Source: an uncultured Gammaproteobacteria bacterium (lineage in GTDB: Bacteria > Pseudomonadota > Gammaproteobacteria > Arenicellales > CAJQKF01). Taken from it: a stretch of 36,115 nucleotides of DNA. Made by a program: the position numbers and the translations under genes. Within the stretch, counting starts at the first letter, position 1. The number at the start of each line of letters is the position of its first letter. Shown here in pieces: positions 15,681-24,197 of this stretch. The notes beneath the pieces were generated by a model. That model was not told where the DNA came from, made no database searches, and saw only the letters and a list, made by a program, of their open reading frames with translations. The DNA lies in assembly GCA_905478855.1 (NCBI GenBank), contig CAJQKF010000167.1, positions 1 through 36,115 of the forward strand, in the 5' to 3' direction.

Positions 15681-16685
15681 ATGACGAGTGTGCAACTAAG
15701 CCTTGCAGAGGGGCATCAACTTGCTATGAGGTGCTTGTTAGCAAGTGGCTGTGATCAGGAAAATGCTCAAGCTGCAGCTGACAGGATGTTGCAGGCTGAA
15801 GGCGATCGATGTCATTCGCACGGATTATTTCGCTTACCGTGGTATTGCTCCGCGGTTAAATCAGGTCGAGCGAACGGAAGAGCTCGCCCCCGTGTTGAGC
15901 GATTAGCGCGAGCCGTGGTTCGTGTGGATGGCGATGGGGGTTTTGCGCCACTTGGGCAAGAGATCGCACACCAGCCATTGGTTGATTGTGCAAGAGACAA
16001 TGGCATAGCATCTCTTGCCTTTGTGAATATGTTTCATTTAGGCGCGATGTGGCCTGAAGTAGAGCGATTGGCTCTGGATGGCCTTTGTAGTTTTGCATTT
16101 ACCGCATCCTACCCTTATGTTGCACCCGCCGGCGGTATCAAGCCGATTTACGGCACTAATCCAATGGGTTTTGGTTGGCCACGAAAAGACCAAATGCCAT
16201 TGGTATTCGATCAAGCAGCGTCTTCTATGGCGCGTGGCGAAATTCAAATAGCAGCCCGGGATGGACACAGTATTCCTGAGACGGCGGGTATTGGCCCAAA
16301 CGGTGAGGTGACGACCGACCCTAATGTGGTATTGGAAGGAGCACAGCTAGGGTTTGGTGGAACTAAAGGTGCTTCACTGGCGCTTATGGTTGAGTTGCTT
16401 GCCGGGGCATTAATTGGTGAGTTTTTAAGTTTTGAATCAATGGAGGATGATGCGGGAAATGGTGGTCCGCCCAAGGGTGGTGAATTGGTAATCGCTATAG
16501 ACCCCAAACAATTTGGAGACCCGGATGGATTTCTCAATCGAGGTGAAAAGCTATTTGAGGCGATCTTAGAACAGGAAGGCACACGCTTACCCGCTGAACG
16601 ACGTTTTGCAAACCGACGGCTTACTCAAAGCGAAGGGATTTATATACCTGAAAGTCTTCATCAAACAATATTAACTTTATTGTAG
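15681..16685 (+). CDS. Ldh-family (malate/L-lactate dehydrogenase-like, pfam02615) oxidoreductase
   Basis: The 334-residue protein belongs to the non-Rossmann NAD(P)-dependent Ldh_2 family, whose members reduce 2-keto or cyclic imino acids, such as malate, ureidoglycolate, 2,3-diketogulonate or piperideine-2-carboxylate. The catalytic-type histidine lies in C-H-S-H-G (H47), and a second family histidine in N-M-F-H-L-G (H119). T-N-P-M-G-F-G-W-P and F-G-G-T-K-G-A-S-L-A-L are conserved nucleotide- and dimer-region segments. I chose the ATG at 15681 because the protein from there starts like its relatives (V-Q-L-S-L-A-E); an in-frame ATG at 15648 would add 11 residues. Its own promoter probably lies near the inverted repeat upstream. 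Substrate unknown. Confidence 0.86.
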   Translation: MTSVQLSLAEGHQLAMRCLLASGCDQENAQAAADRMLQAEGDRCHSHGLFRLPWYCSAVKSGRANGRARPRVERLARAVVRVDGDGGFAPLGQEIAHQPLVDCARDNGIASLAFVNMFHLGAMWPEVERLALDGLCSFAFTASYPYVAPAGGIKPIYGTNPMGFGWPRKDQMPLVFDQAASSMARGEIQIAARDGHSIPETAGIGPNGEVTTDPNVVLEGAQLGFGGTKGASLALMVELLAGALIGEFLSFESMEDDAGNGGPPKGGELVIAIDPKQFGDPDGFLNRGEKLFEAILEQEGTRLPAERRFANRRLTQSEGIYIPESLHQTILTLL

Positions 16686-16762
16686 TATGTATTAGGACAG
16701 GAGGGCGCGTACGTTTAACTGTAAGAATAAATACTATTTATAATGCAATCGGAAATTAATGT

Positions 16763-17083
16763 ATGACCCAATATATGATGACTTATCTCGGTGGAGATCA
16801 ACCATCGAGTCAGGAGGAAGGACAAAAACATTTTGCTAAATACCGAGAGTGGCTAAATTCGCTTGGTGATGCGGCGATTAGTCCGGCTAATCCGCTAAAA
16901 AACGTAACCACTATTATGTCTGATGGAAGTGTTATGGAAGGTGGGGCTAGTACGATGTCTGGTTTTACTATATTGGAAGCAGAATCTATGCTTGAGGCTA
17001 TTGAAATGGCTAAGCAGTGTCCGTTTCTGGAGCTGGGCGGGTCACTCGAGGTATCGGAACTCATGAAGATGACGAATTTATAA
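16763..17083 (+). CDS. YciI-like (YCII-related/DGPF domain) small protein
   Basis: A 106-residue alpha/beta protein with the ferredoxin-like layout of the YCII/DGPF family. It starts M-T-Q-Y-M-M-T-Y-L-G-G-D, has a central F-T-I-L-E-A-E-S-M-L-E-A-I-E-M-A-K segment typical of these proteins, and closes with an acidic G-G-S-L-E-V strand. Function in the family is poorly known; some members act as small enzymes or are fused to sigma factors. It lies between the Ldh-family and M20 genes on the same strand and may be part of the same transcript. Confidence 0.8.
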   Translation: MTQYMMTYLGGDQPSSQEEGQKHFAKYREWLNSLGDAAISPANPLKNVTTIMSDGSVMEGGASTMSGFTILEAESMLEAIEMAKQCPFLELGGSLEVSELMKMTNL

Positions 17084-17161
17084 GGTTTACATCTGATCTG
17101 ATAAAACCAGAATATATACCCTGCATTTTTTGTTTACTGAACCATTAATTTTGAGAACAAC

Positions 17162-18409
17162 ATGCCAGATTATTCTGGATTGAGAATTAATCGACAACGT
17201 CTTTGGGAAAGTATCATGTCGATGGCAGAGATCGGTCCTGGAGAGGCTGGAGGCTCTAGGCGCTTAGCATTGACTGATGAAGATAAGCAAGGCCGAGATT
17301 TATTTATTAAATGGTGCACGGAGGAAGATTGTAAAATTACCATAGATGATATGGGAAATATCTTTGCTAGGCGAAATGGTAAGGATAATAAGCTTCCACC
17401 TATTTGTTCCGGTAGTCATCTTGATACACAACCACACGGTGGTAAATTTGACGGTATTTTCGGTGTGCTTTCTGCTCTGGAAGTTATTCGAACTCTAAAT
17501 GAAAATAATATAGAAACGAATGCACCGTTAGAAATTGTAAATTGGACTAACGAGGAAGGTTCACGTTTTGCCCCAGCAATGATTGCGTCAGGTGTGTTTG
17601 CTGGACTTTTTGAAAAGAAGCATGCCTACAGCATCACAGATTCAGAAGGCTTAAGTCTTGAACAAGAGCTAAACCGAATTCATTACATGGGCACTGAAAT
17701 ATGTGGCGATCATCCTATGGGGGCTCTGCTGGAAGCGCATATAGAACAGGGACCGATATTAGAACGGGAACATGATCAAGTCGGTATCGTTATTGGTGGG
17801 CAAGGCCAACGCTGGTTTGATGTTAACTTGATGGGCCAGGATTCTCATGCTGGATCAACCCCCATGGCTGGGCGAAGAGATGCATTGGTCGCTGCTGCTG
17901 CATTAATCCAATTGGTTCAGGAGATTGCTTTGTCGAAAGCCCCCTTTGGTGTTGGAACGGTGGGTGAAATGAAAGTAGTGCCGAGCTCGAGAAACACAAT
18001 ACCGGGCGAAGTATTTTTAACGGTAGAGTTCAGACACCCAGATGATTCAATTCTGTTAACGATGGCAAATGAGTTTATACAGTTTTGTGAACATACGAGT
18101 TCAAAGACGGATGTAAAAATCAAGCCTGTTGAGATTTGGCATAATCCCCCCGTACGGTTTGATGAAATGTGTATAGATGCCGTTGATAGAGCTGCGCAAA
18201 GTTTGGGCTATAAAAATCAAAAGATGATCTCAGGTGCTGGTCACGACGCAATTCAGGTGTCGAGAAAGGTACCTTCGGCGATGATATTTGTGCCATGTGA
18301 GGCCGGTTTGAGCCACAACGAAAGTGAAAACGCAAAGCCAGAGGACTTGGAAGCCGGATGTAATGTTTTACTACACGCCATGCTCGATCTTGCCAAAAAT
18401 CATGAATAG
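17162..18409 (+). CDS. M20-family amidohydrolase (allantoate/N-carbamoyl-amino-acid hydrolase type)
   Basis: This 415-residue metallopeptidase-like hydrolase has a catalytic domain split by a dimerisation domain. Metal-site segments are G-S-H-L-D-T (H86), D97 in F-D-G-I-F-G, the E-E pair at 131-132 (T-N-E-E-G-S), and E-A-H-I-E-Q-G-P (H193). G-A-G-H-D-A near 360 and H-N-E-S-E near 385 complete the set. This pattern is that of hydantoinase-associated N-carbamoyl-L-amino acid hydrolase, allantoate amidohydrolase and beta-ureidopropionase; the exact substrate cannot be read from motifs. All of these release ammonia and CO2 from ureido groups, so a role in nitrogen recovery is likely. It follows the Ldh-family gene; ureidoglycolate dehydrogenase is one member of that family, an association worth noting. 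Confidence 0.88.
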   Translation: MPDYSGLRINRQRLWESIMSMAEIGPGEAGGSRRLALTDEDKQGRDLFIKWCTEEDCKITIDDMGNIFARRNGKDNKLPPICSGSHLDTQPHGGKFDGIFGVLSALEVIRTLNENNIETNAPLEIVNWTNEEGSRFAPAMIASGVFAGLFEKKHAYSITDSEGLSLEQELNRIHYMGTEICGDHPMGALLEAHIEQGPILEREHDQVGIVIGGQGQRWFDVNLMGQDSHAGSTPMAGRRDALVAAAALIQLVQEIALSKAPFGVGTVGEMKVVPSSRNTIPGEVFLTVEFRHPDDSILLTMANEFIQFCEHTSSKTDVKIKPVEIWHNPPVRFDEMCIDAVDRAAQSLGYKNQKMISGAGHDAIQVSRKVPSAMIFVPCEAGLSHNESENAKPEDLEAGCNVLLHAMLDLAKNHE

Positions 18410-18518
18410 ATTTTCCCCTGCGACATCTCACGCAGTTTCTTAATGCTGTAAGGATAAATCGTATTTTTCTAATTCGGTATATGTTTTATGCATGTGGGCG
18501 TCGTATTCGAAAAGCAAT

Positions 18519-20195
18519 CTAATCGTTACAGCAATAGTGTTCAAGCCTGCAAGCGCAGGATGCATTTATAGGCACATCGGCACGAGCTTTTGCGAGGTTT
18601 AGACGTGCACGCATCTGTTTTGCTTCTACATCACTGCCTTGACGCTCCAGACATTCTACCAGCCCGTGTAAACTCCAAAGATTATCTGCATGTTGGGAGG
18701 TGCTGACTAGTGTGTCTGTAAGGCCCAGGTCGTCCATATATACCTGCTTTGCTTCTTCGATATTATTCTGTTCAAGTAGTAATGCACCAAGTGCATGTCT
18801 GGCAGGTTGCATCCACCCCCAGGGTTCATCGTACTTGAGGTTATCATCTAAATGCACTGCTTTACGTAAGTGGTCATAGGCCGCATCGAAGTTTTCTTTT
18901 CGGTATTCAATTTCGCCAATTAGCATTTGCTCGGCAATTTTCAATATTTCAAGACAGGTATTGTTGAATAAATAGCGGGTTTCAGGAACTCGTTTCACCG
19001 CCTTATAAAAAGCGTCGCGTTGCGCTTCGGCATCGGTGACATTCGATGTCGCAGCATAGGCAATGGTTTTGGCATAGCACCAAACAGCCGTTGTCATGGC
19101 ATATAAAACTGGGTCATCAGGCAAGGGATGATCGATTATTTCTTGCCATTTACCAAAACGAATATATACATGGGCTTTCATACCAATATAGCCTTCAGCC
19201 CAATCAGCCATCGCTGGGTTTTCTATTCGCAATAGTGCCTCGGGCGTGGTGTCTATAATACCGTTGGCTGCATCAAGAGCCGTGGAGTATTGGCCTAGAA
19301 ATAAAGCCGCATAAATTTTTAAATGATAGTTATGAATTCTCGATAAAGTATGAAAATTCATCGCACCTTCTTGTTCAAGATAAATTTGATCGGCCTCGAT
19401 GGCTCGGTTATTTGCCTTGATTGCCTCGTAATAGAGTCCGCAACGAACATCGATATGAGATGGCATATGACACAAATGACCAGAGCCTGGGGCTAGTTCG
19501 CGTAAAGCATCACAGGCGCGTAATGACTTTTCAGGAAAAGGAGACATTTCCATTACATGAATATACATGTGTAATATACCCGGATGCGGAGGCAAGCCGT
19601 CCCGTTCGATACGATTCATGGCTGTCTCCAGAACCTCTATTGCTTCTAATGTGTATGCGTTTGTGGCAGGCTCGCCGGTTTTAAGATCCCAAAGAGCCCA
19701 TGGTGTGCAAGTCATTAATGCCTCGGCAAAAAGGGCGCACACGTCGCCGTCCTCTGGATGTGCGTTATAAATACTACGCATAGCATTTGCGAAATCATCA
19801 TTCCAGCGATCGTAGTCTTTATCTTTGACAGGAGTAGGGGATTGATATCGGGAAAGTAACGCGTGGGCAAGCATTGAGTCGGCATCGCTGTCATCAGTGC
19901 AAAGCTGTTTCGTATAACGAGATTCATCAAAAGTGATCTTGAGTTTTTCAACAAGCTCATCAGGTTGCATACGTGTCCACGGCTTGTTGTAATAAATACC
20001 CGATGCGTATGCCAGACCCCAGTGAGCCATAACACAATCGTTGTCGTTCTCTATCGCGTGCTTGAAGCAATTACAGGCCAATTCTAGATCAAAGCCGTAG
20101 ATTGACATTAAGCCACGATCAAACCATGTTTGGGTTTCAGATGATGCAGTGGCAATAGGGCGTGTATGTGTTCCTAAATCGTATGGGAATGTCAT
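18519..20195 (-). CDS. TPR-repeat protein with cysteine-rich tail
   Basis: A soluble protein of about 558 residues built largely from tetratricopeptide-like helical pairs. Recognisable elements are A-C-N-C-F-K-H-A-I-E and A-H-W-G-L-A-Y-A near the start, and A-Y-D-H-L-R-K-A-V-H-L-D-D towards the end. Such proteins scaffold or bind peptides; I cannot assign a partner. The last residues contain C-A-C and, after R-L-E-H-Y, C-C, an unusual cluster that might bind a metal. I chose the ATG at 20195 over a TTG 33 bases upstream because neither has a good ribosome-binding site and the ATG gives the more usual start (M-T-F-P-Y-D-L-G). No enzyme motif was seen. Confidence 0.75.
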   Translation of the reverse strand: MTFPYDLGTHTRPIATASSETQTWFDRGLMSIYGFDLELACNCFKHAIENDNDCVMAHWGLAYASGIYYNKPWTRMQPDELVEKLKITFDESRYTKQLCTDDSDADSMLAHALLSRYQSPTPVKDKDYDRWNDDFANAMRSIYNAHPEDGDVCALFAEALMTCTPWALWDLKTGEPATNAYTLEAIEVLETAMNRIERDGLPPHPGILHMYIHVMEMSPFPEKSLRACDALRELAPGSGHLCHMPSHIDVRCGLYYEAIKANNRAIEADQIYLEQEGAMNFHTLSRIHNYHLKIYAALFLGQYSTALDAANGIIDTTPEALLRIENPAMADWAEGYIGMKAHVYIRFGKWQEIIDHPLPDDPVLYAMTTAVWCYAKTIAYAATSNVTDAEAQRDAFYKAVKRVPETRYLFNNTCLEILKIAEQMLIGEIEYRKENFDAAYDHLRKAVHLDDNLKYDEPWGWMQPARHALGALLLEQNNIEEAKQVYMDDLGLTDTLVSTSQHADNLWSLHGLVECLERQGSDVEAKQMRARLNLAKARADVPINASCACRLEHYCCND

Positions 20196-20493
20196 GTTTT
20201 GCTGTCGCGTAGATTGGAGTGCAGTCAATATAAAACATTACCTAAACTCTGACTACACGTTATTAAAACATCAGGTTTGATTGTTGCTAATGGTTTATTT
20301 TCAGAGTTATTAATTCTCCGAAAACGCTTGATAATTTAAAAAATTGATCCTGATTACCCTGTGTTATCTTATCGAGATCTTAGATCGTTGTCGATGTCAT
20401 TTGAACCTCGATAAGTGGTAAATAATCTCTTGTCGATATGTTCAATTCCATAAACCTAAAGCAAGATAGTGAAGTTATTAGTAGAATTGATTT

Positions 20494-21531
20494 TCAGTTT
20501 TTTCTGGTGGTTTGAACAATTTGTGAAATTTGTTGAAATTTCTTTCGGTATGCTGCTGGAGAGAATCCACTGAATCGCTTGAAGACTCTGCGAAATGATG
20601 CTGGATCATCGTATCCAATTGTTATACCGACTTCATCGTTAGAGGCACTATCTGTTTCTAGAATGCGCTTTGCCTCTTCAACACGCAGTGCCTGGATATA
20701 TGCGATCGGTGTGAACCCGGTGACAGTGCGAAATCTCCGTGCAAACGTTCGAGTCTTTAGCCCAGACTGGGCAACCATTTTTTCTACAGGATTGGTAGTT
20801 GTGTAGTTCTTTGCAATCCACACCAAACACTCAGAGATCGGCCCATCCGTGGATTCCATTGGTCTAGTTAAGACAGCGTAAGGCGATTGCCCTTCTGAGT
20901 GGCCCGCGATTAGGAATACTTTCGCAGTTTCTATAGCTGTTTTGTATCCGCAAAAATGTGCAATCAAATAAATGGAGAGATCATGCCACGCACTAACACC
21001 ACCGGCAGTTATGAGTCTGTCACTTTCGGCCGTAAGACATAGCATTGACTCATTATGAAATTCGATATTAGGATAGTGACGTTGAAACATATCACGATAT
21101 GCCCAATGCGCGGTCGCTTGGTGACCATTCAATAGTCCAGATTCTGCCAGCAGTAGTGCACCAGAACAAACAGAAGTTAGAAGTGCTCCGTTGTTGTGCA
21201 TTTTCCTTAGCCATCTAATCTCTCGTGGATAACGGTCTTTTGGGATATCATATATTGCGGTGTACATATCACACACAACAACAACATCCGCAATCTCGAT
21301 CTCATCGATAGAATGATGTGGAGCGATTGGAATATTTCCAATGCAGTGAAATGGCTTCCCATCAGCTGATACGATACGCACGTTCAGCAGTTCATCACCC
21401 GGTGCGCCCATCACCATATCCGAATAGACTGCTCCAGCGGATTGTAAAACGTCATACAAACCGTAGAGAACGGATGCAGAAGTTTCTGTTGCGGCGAGCA
21501 ATACAATTAGCGGTTTATTCTGTTTATTCAT
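20494..21531 (-). CDS. GlxA-family transcriptional regulator (DJ-1/PfpI domain plus AraC HTH)
   Basis: The protein has an N-terminal DJ-1/PfpI-like domain (about 1-190, with the nucleophile-elbow-like S-V-C-S-G-A-L-L-L-A-E-S-G) and a C-terminal AraC-type double helix-turn-helix (A-R-R-F-R-T-V-T-G-F-T-P and F-R-R-V-F-K-R-F-S-G-F-S-P). Relatives such as GbdR, CdhR and ArgR-type regulators control catabolism of quaternary amines and amino acids. It is divergent from the BBE-like gene at 21682 with a repeat-rich gap, so it probably controls that gene and possibly itself. An in-frame ATG at 21552 has no correctly spaced ribosome-binding site; the ATG at 21531 has a purine-rich one. The effector is unknown. 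Confidence 0.88.
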   Translation of the reverse strand: MNKQNKPLIVLLAATETSASVLYGLYDVLQSAGAVYSDMVMGAPGDELLNVRIVSADGKPFHCIGNIPIAPHHSIDEIEIADVVVVCDMYTAIYDIPKDRYPREIRWLRKMHNNGALLTSVCSGALLLAESGLLNGHQATAHWAYRDMFQRHYPNIEFHNESMLCLTAESDRLITAGGVSAWHDLSIYLIAHFCGYKTAIETAKVFLIAGHSEGQSPYAVLTRPMESTDGPISECLVWIAKNYTTTNPVEKMVAQSGLKTRTFARRFRTVTGFTPIAYIQALRVEEAKRILETDSASNDEVGITIGYDDPASFRRVFKRFSGFSPAAYRKKFQQISQIVQTTRKN

Positions 21532-21541
21532 AACGCTCTCT

Positions 21542-21598
21542 ATGTCAAACATTCCCTTATAATGTCAAATATGCCATATGTTATTGGCATTTATGCCA
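21542..21598. promoter_or_regulatory. Candidate operator between GlxA-type regulator and BBE-like gene
   Basis: Two exact 8-base direct repeats, ATGTCAAA, lie 20 bases apart at 21542-21549 and 21562-21569. Next to them is a 6+6 palindrome with an 8-base spacer (ATGCCA at 21571-21576, TGGCAT at 21585-21590). A further ATGCCA half-site is at 21593-21598. AraC-type regulators commonly bind direct repeats about two helical turns apart, so the 20-base spacing fits. The first repeat overlaps the leader of the regulator gene. Confidence 0.5.
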
Positions 21599-21681
21599 TT
21601 AATATTGCAAATATACCTCTAGTTCACTAATTCTTAAACCCGTAGCATTTAGTTACACATCAATATTTAGAGGATTGATTC

Positions 21682-23070
21682 ATGAGTGATCAAGCAACCA
21701 CACTAACGAAAAGTGAGTTTAGTGGAAATATTTTTGAACCTGGTGATCCTGGTTATGATGATGCGCGGGCTATCTGGAATGCAATGATTGATAGACATCC
21801 TGCAATAATTGCACAGTGTCTAAATGTGGATGACGTAATTGCTGCAGTTAAACTTGCTGGTGCAAGAAATCTACCGATGTCGATTCGTGGTGGTGGGCAC
21901 AATGTGGCTGGGCACGCTGTTTGTGATAAAGGAATAATGATCGACTTGAGCAAGATGCGAGGGGTGTCAATTGACGCAGAGAATCGACTTGCAATGGTAG
22001 AAGGTGGTGCCCTCTGGCGGGATGTAGATACAGCTAGTCAGGAACATGGTTTAGCAACGCCAGGGGGGCTGATTTCAGATACGGGGGTTGCTGGATTAAC
22101 ACTCTCAGGTGGAATTGGCTGGTTGCGCGCCAAGCATGGACTTTCAATCGACAATCTAGTCGCAGCCGATGTTGTTACCGCCGATGGTTTACTTCTACAT
22201 GCCAGCGCAGACGAGAACACCGACCTATTGTGGGCGTTGAAAGGAGGCGGCGGTAATTTTGGCGTTGTTACCCGATTCCTATTCAAACTTCATACCATCG
22301 GCCCCGAAATTATGTTTGCAGCGCCTATTTATTCCGTAGAAGATGGCCCAGGGCCCATTAGAGCATGGCGCGATTTTTTGGCCAAGCATGGTGATCGTGT
22401 GGGATCTCTATGCGAATTTTCTACTGCTGGTGGAGAAGATTTCCCCGAAGAGTCTTGGGGGAAACGTGTTTACACTTTGGCCTGTGTATTTAATGGTGAT
22501 GCTGCTGAAGGAGAATTCTTATTACAACCCTTACGAGAGCTTGGAACTATGGTTACCGATTTTTCCGGACGAATGAATTACTGCGACACACAACAGCTCT
22601 TTGACACACTAATGCCTGAGGGCGAATATCGATGTTATTGGAAGGCACGATATTTAACAGATTTATCAGATGAGATGATTGATCTCGCGTTGAAGAATGC
22701 TCAATCGGCACCATCAGATAACTCTCTCTGTTCTCTATGGAACTTCGGTGGAGCAACCATGAAGGTTGCGGCTGACGCGACTGCATTTGGTGATCGAACC
22801 ATGGGGTGGATGTATTCACTCGACGGTGTCTGGTCTGACAGCAAAGATGACGAAGCGAATATTGAATGGTCGCGAGCTGGGTGGTCAAGTGCGGAATCAC
22901 ATGGTCATCATGGTCGTGCGTACTTAAATTTTCCTGGACATGGAGAAGATGGCGATTCCTTGACTCGAGTTAGCTTTGGTGACAATTATCAGCGACTAGT
23001 TGAAATCAAAACCAAGTACGATCCGAAAAACCGTTTCCGCTTTAATCAGAATATTCAACCGGAGGGATGA
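21682..23070 (+). CDS. Berberine-bridge-enzyme-like FAD-dependent oxidoreductase
   Basis: The 462-residue flavoenzyme has an N-terminal PCMH FAD domain and the short C-terminal BBE segment (Y-D-P-K-N-R-F-R-F-N-Q-N-I). The His for covalent flavin attachment is H73 in R-G-G-G-H-N. The second attachment residue of bicovalent enzymes, Cys in G-L-x-C-D-N-L, is Ser here (S155 in G-L-S-I-D-N-L), so a single covalent bond is expected. Family members oxidise alcohols, sugars or amines with oxygen or a redox partner. AGAGGA precedes the ATG. The next gene starts one base after its stop, with a ribosome-binding site inside the last codons, so the two are tightly linked. Confidence 0.87.
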   Translation: MSDQATTLTKSEFSGNIFEPGDPGYDDARAIWNAMIDRHPAIIAQCLNVDDVIAAVKLAGARNLPMSIRGGGHNVAGHAVCDKGIMIDLSKMRGVSIDAENRLAMVEGGALWRDVDTASQEHGLATPGGLISDTGVAGLTLSGGIGWLRAKHGLSIDNLVAADVVTADGLLLHASADENTDLLWALKGGGGNFGVVTRFLFKLHTIGPEIMFAAPIYSVEDGPGPIRAWRDFLAKHGDRVGSLCEFSTAGGEDFPEESWGKRVYTLACVFNGDAAEGEFLLQPLRELGTMVTDFSGRMNYCDTQQLFDTLMPEGEYRCYWKARYLTDLSDEMIDLALKNAQSAPSDNSLCSLWNFGGATMKVAADATAFGDRTMGWMYSLDGVWSDSKDDEANIEWSRAGWSSAESHGHHGRAYLNFPGHGEDGDSLTRVSFGDNYQRLVEIKTKYDPKNRFRFNQNIQPEG

Positions 23071-23071
23071 T

Positions 23072-24034
23072 ATGACAATTCAAGCGCCATTCCCGCCAAT
23101 TGGTTCGGGTGATATTTTCTTAACCGAAGGCGGTTCGGAAACAGAAATTATGTTTCGTCATGGTTTCGAACTACCTGAATTCGCAATGTTTCCTTTATTA
23201 GAAAATCCAAAGGCTGTGGCGGCTATGCGTGAAGTCTTTTCTGATCAATTGGACGTTGCGGCAGAATTCGGACTTTCCTTTATGCTGTCGGGACTGGATT
23301 ATCGCGCAAGTCCTGATTGGGGAGCTAAGTTAGGCTATTCGCCACGGGCGCTCGCAGATGCAAATATCGCAGCCATTGAATTTTTACATGATGTATCTAC
23401 ATCCTATAAGAATCAAATTCCTCAGCTTTTAATAGGGGGTATTTTAGGTCCACAGGGTGATGCCTATAGTCTCAATAAAGAAATAACTCCCGAAAGCGCA
23501 GAGGACTACCACTCTGTTCAACTAGAGACACTAAAGTTGGCAGAGGTGGATTTTGTTTGTGCTATGACATTTAACAATGTAGCCGAGTCTATAGGTGCCG
23601 CGCGTGCAGCCGCAAAAATCGGAATTCCTCTTTCTATATCATTAACGTTGGATAGTACATTCCGGCTTAAATCAGGACCGACATTAGAAGAAGCAATTTC
23701 CAAGATTGATATTGAAACAGGAAATGATGCCCCAGATTTTTATTTACTCAATTGCTCACATCCAGTGGAATATGAACCCGCTCTTGAGGATAAAGATTGG
23801 ACCAAGCGTTTGAGAGGTGTTCGACCTAATGCATCCAAGATGGAGAAAATGGCGCTCTGCAAAATTGGGCACATTGAAGAAGGTAATCCTTTGGAGCTGG
23901 GTGCACAAATTAGCAGCTTGTCGGAGCGTTATCCTCACATGGATATTTTTGGTGGTTGTTGCGGCACGGGGCATACTCATTTGCGCGAGATCGCTAAAGC
24001 TCTCACTGCAGTGCGAAAATCCAACACTAACTGA
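23072..24034 (+). CDS. Homocysteine S-methyltransferase-family protein
   Basis: This 320-residue barrel of the pfam02574 family keeps all three zinc cysteines: C228 in L-L-N-C-S and C296-C297 in G-G-C-C-G-T-G. It opens I-F-L-T-E-G-G-S-E-T-E, and R-G-V-R-P-N-A-S-K-M at about 248-257 is typical of one subgroup in which the donor is not established. The classical role is methyl transfer to homocysteine. The frame is open further upstream into the BBE-like gene, but the ATG at 23072 has a GGAGGG site five bases before it and gives a normal N-terminus. It is cotranscribed with the BBE-like flavoenzyme and probably under the divergent GlxA-type regulator. Confidence 0.86.
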   Translation: MTIQAPFPPIGSGDIFLTEGGSETEIMFRHGFELPEFAMFPLLENPKAVAAMREVFSDQLDVAAEFGLSFMLSGLDYRASPDWGAKLGYSPRALADANIAAIEFLHDVSTSYKNQIPQLLIGGILGPQGDAYSLNKEITPESAEDYHSVQLETLKLAEVDFVCAMTFNNVAESIGAARAAAKIGIPLSISLTLDSTFRLKSGPTLEEAISKIDIETGNDAPDFYLLNCSHPVEYEPALEDKDWTKRLRGVRPNASKMEKMALCKIGHIEEGNPLELGAQISSLSERYPHMDIFGGCCGTGHTHLREIAKALTAVRKSNTN

Positions 24035-24197
24035 CACACGAACTACGGGTAATAAATATTATAAATTGGCATAACATAAAGCGAAGTTGTCAGATGGCTA
24101 CTAACGGGAGTGAACACCAGACATGAGTTGAGTGTTCGTTGTTGCCACGAGGTATTGAGATTGGTCATATACCTTCATTACGGTAGGGTTCCGATAG

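Noticed and set aside
24035..24197. GAACAC/GTGTTC pair in the gap after the second methyltransferase gene
   Set aside because: Only six bases each with a 15-base loop and no T-run; likely chance.
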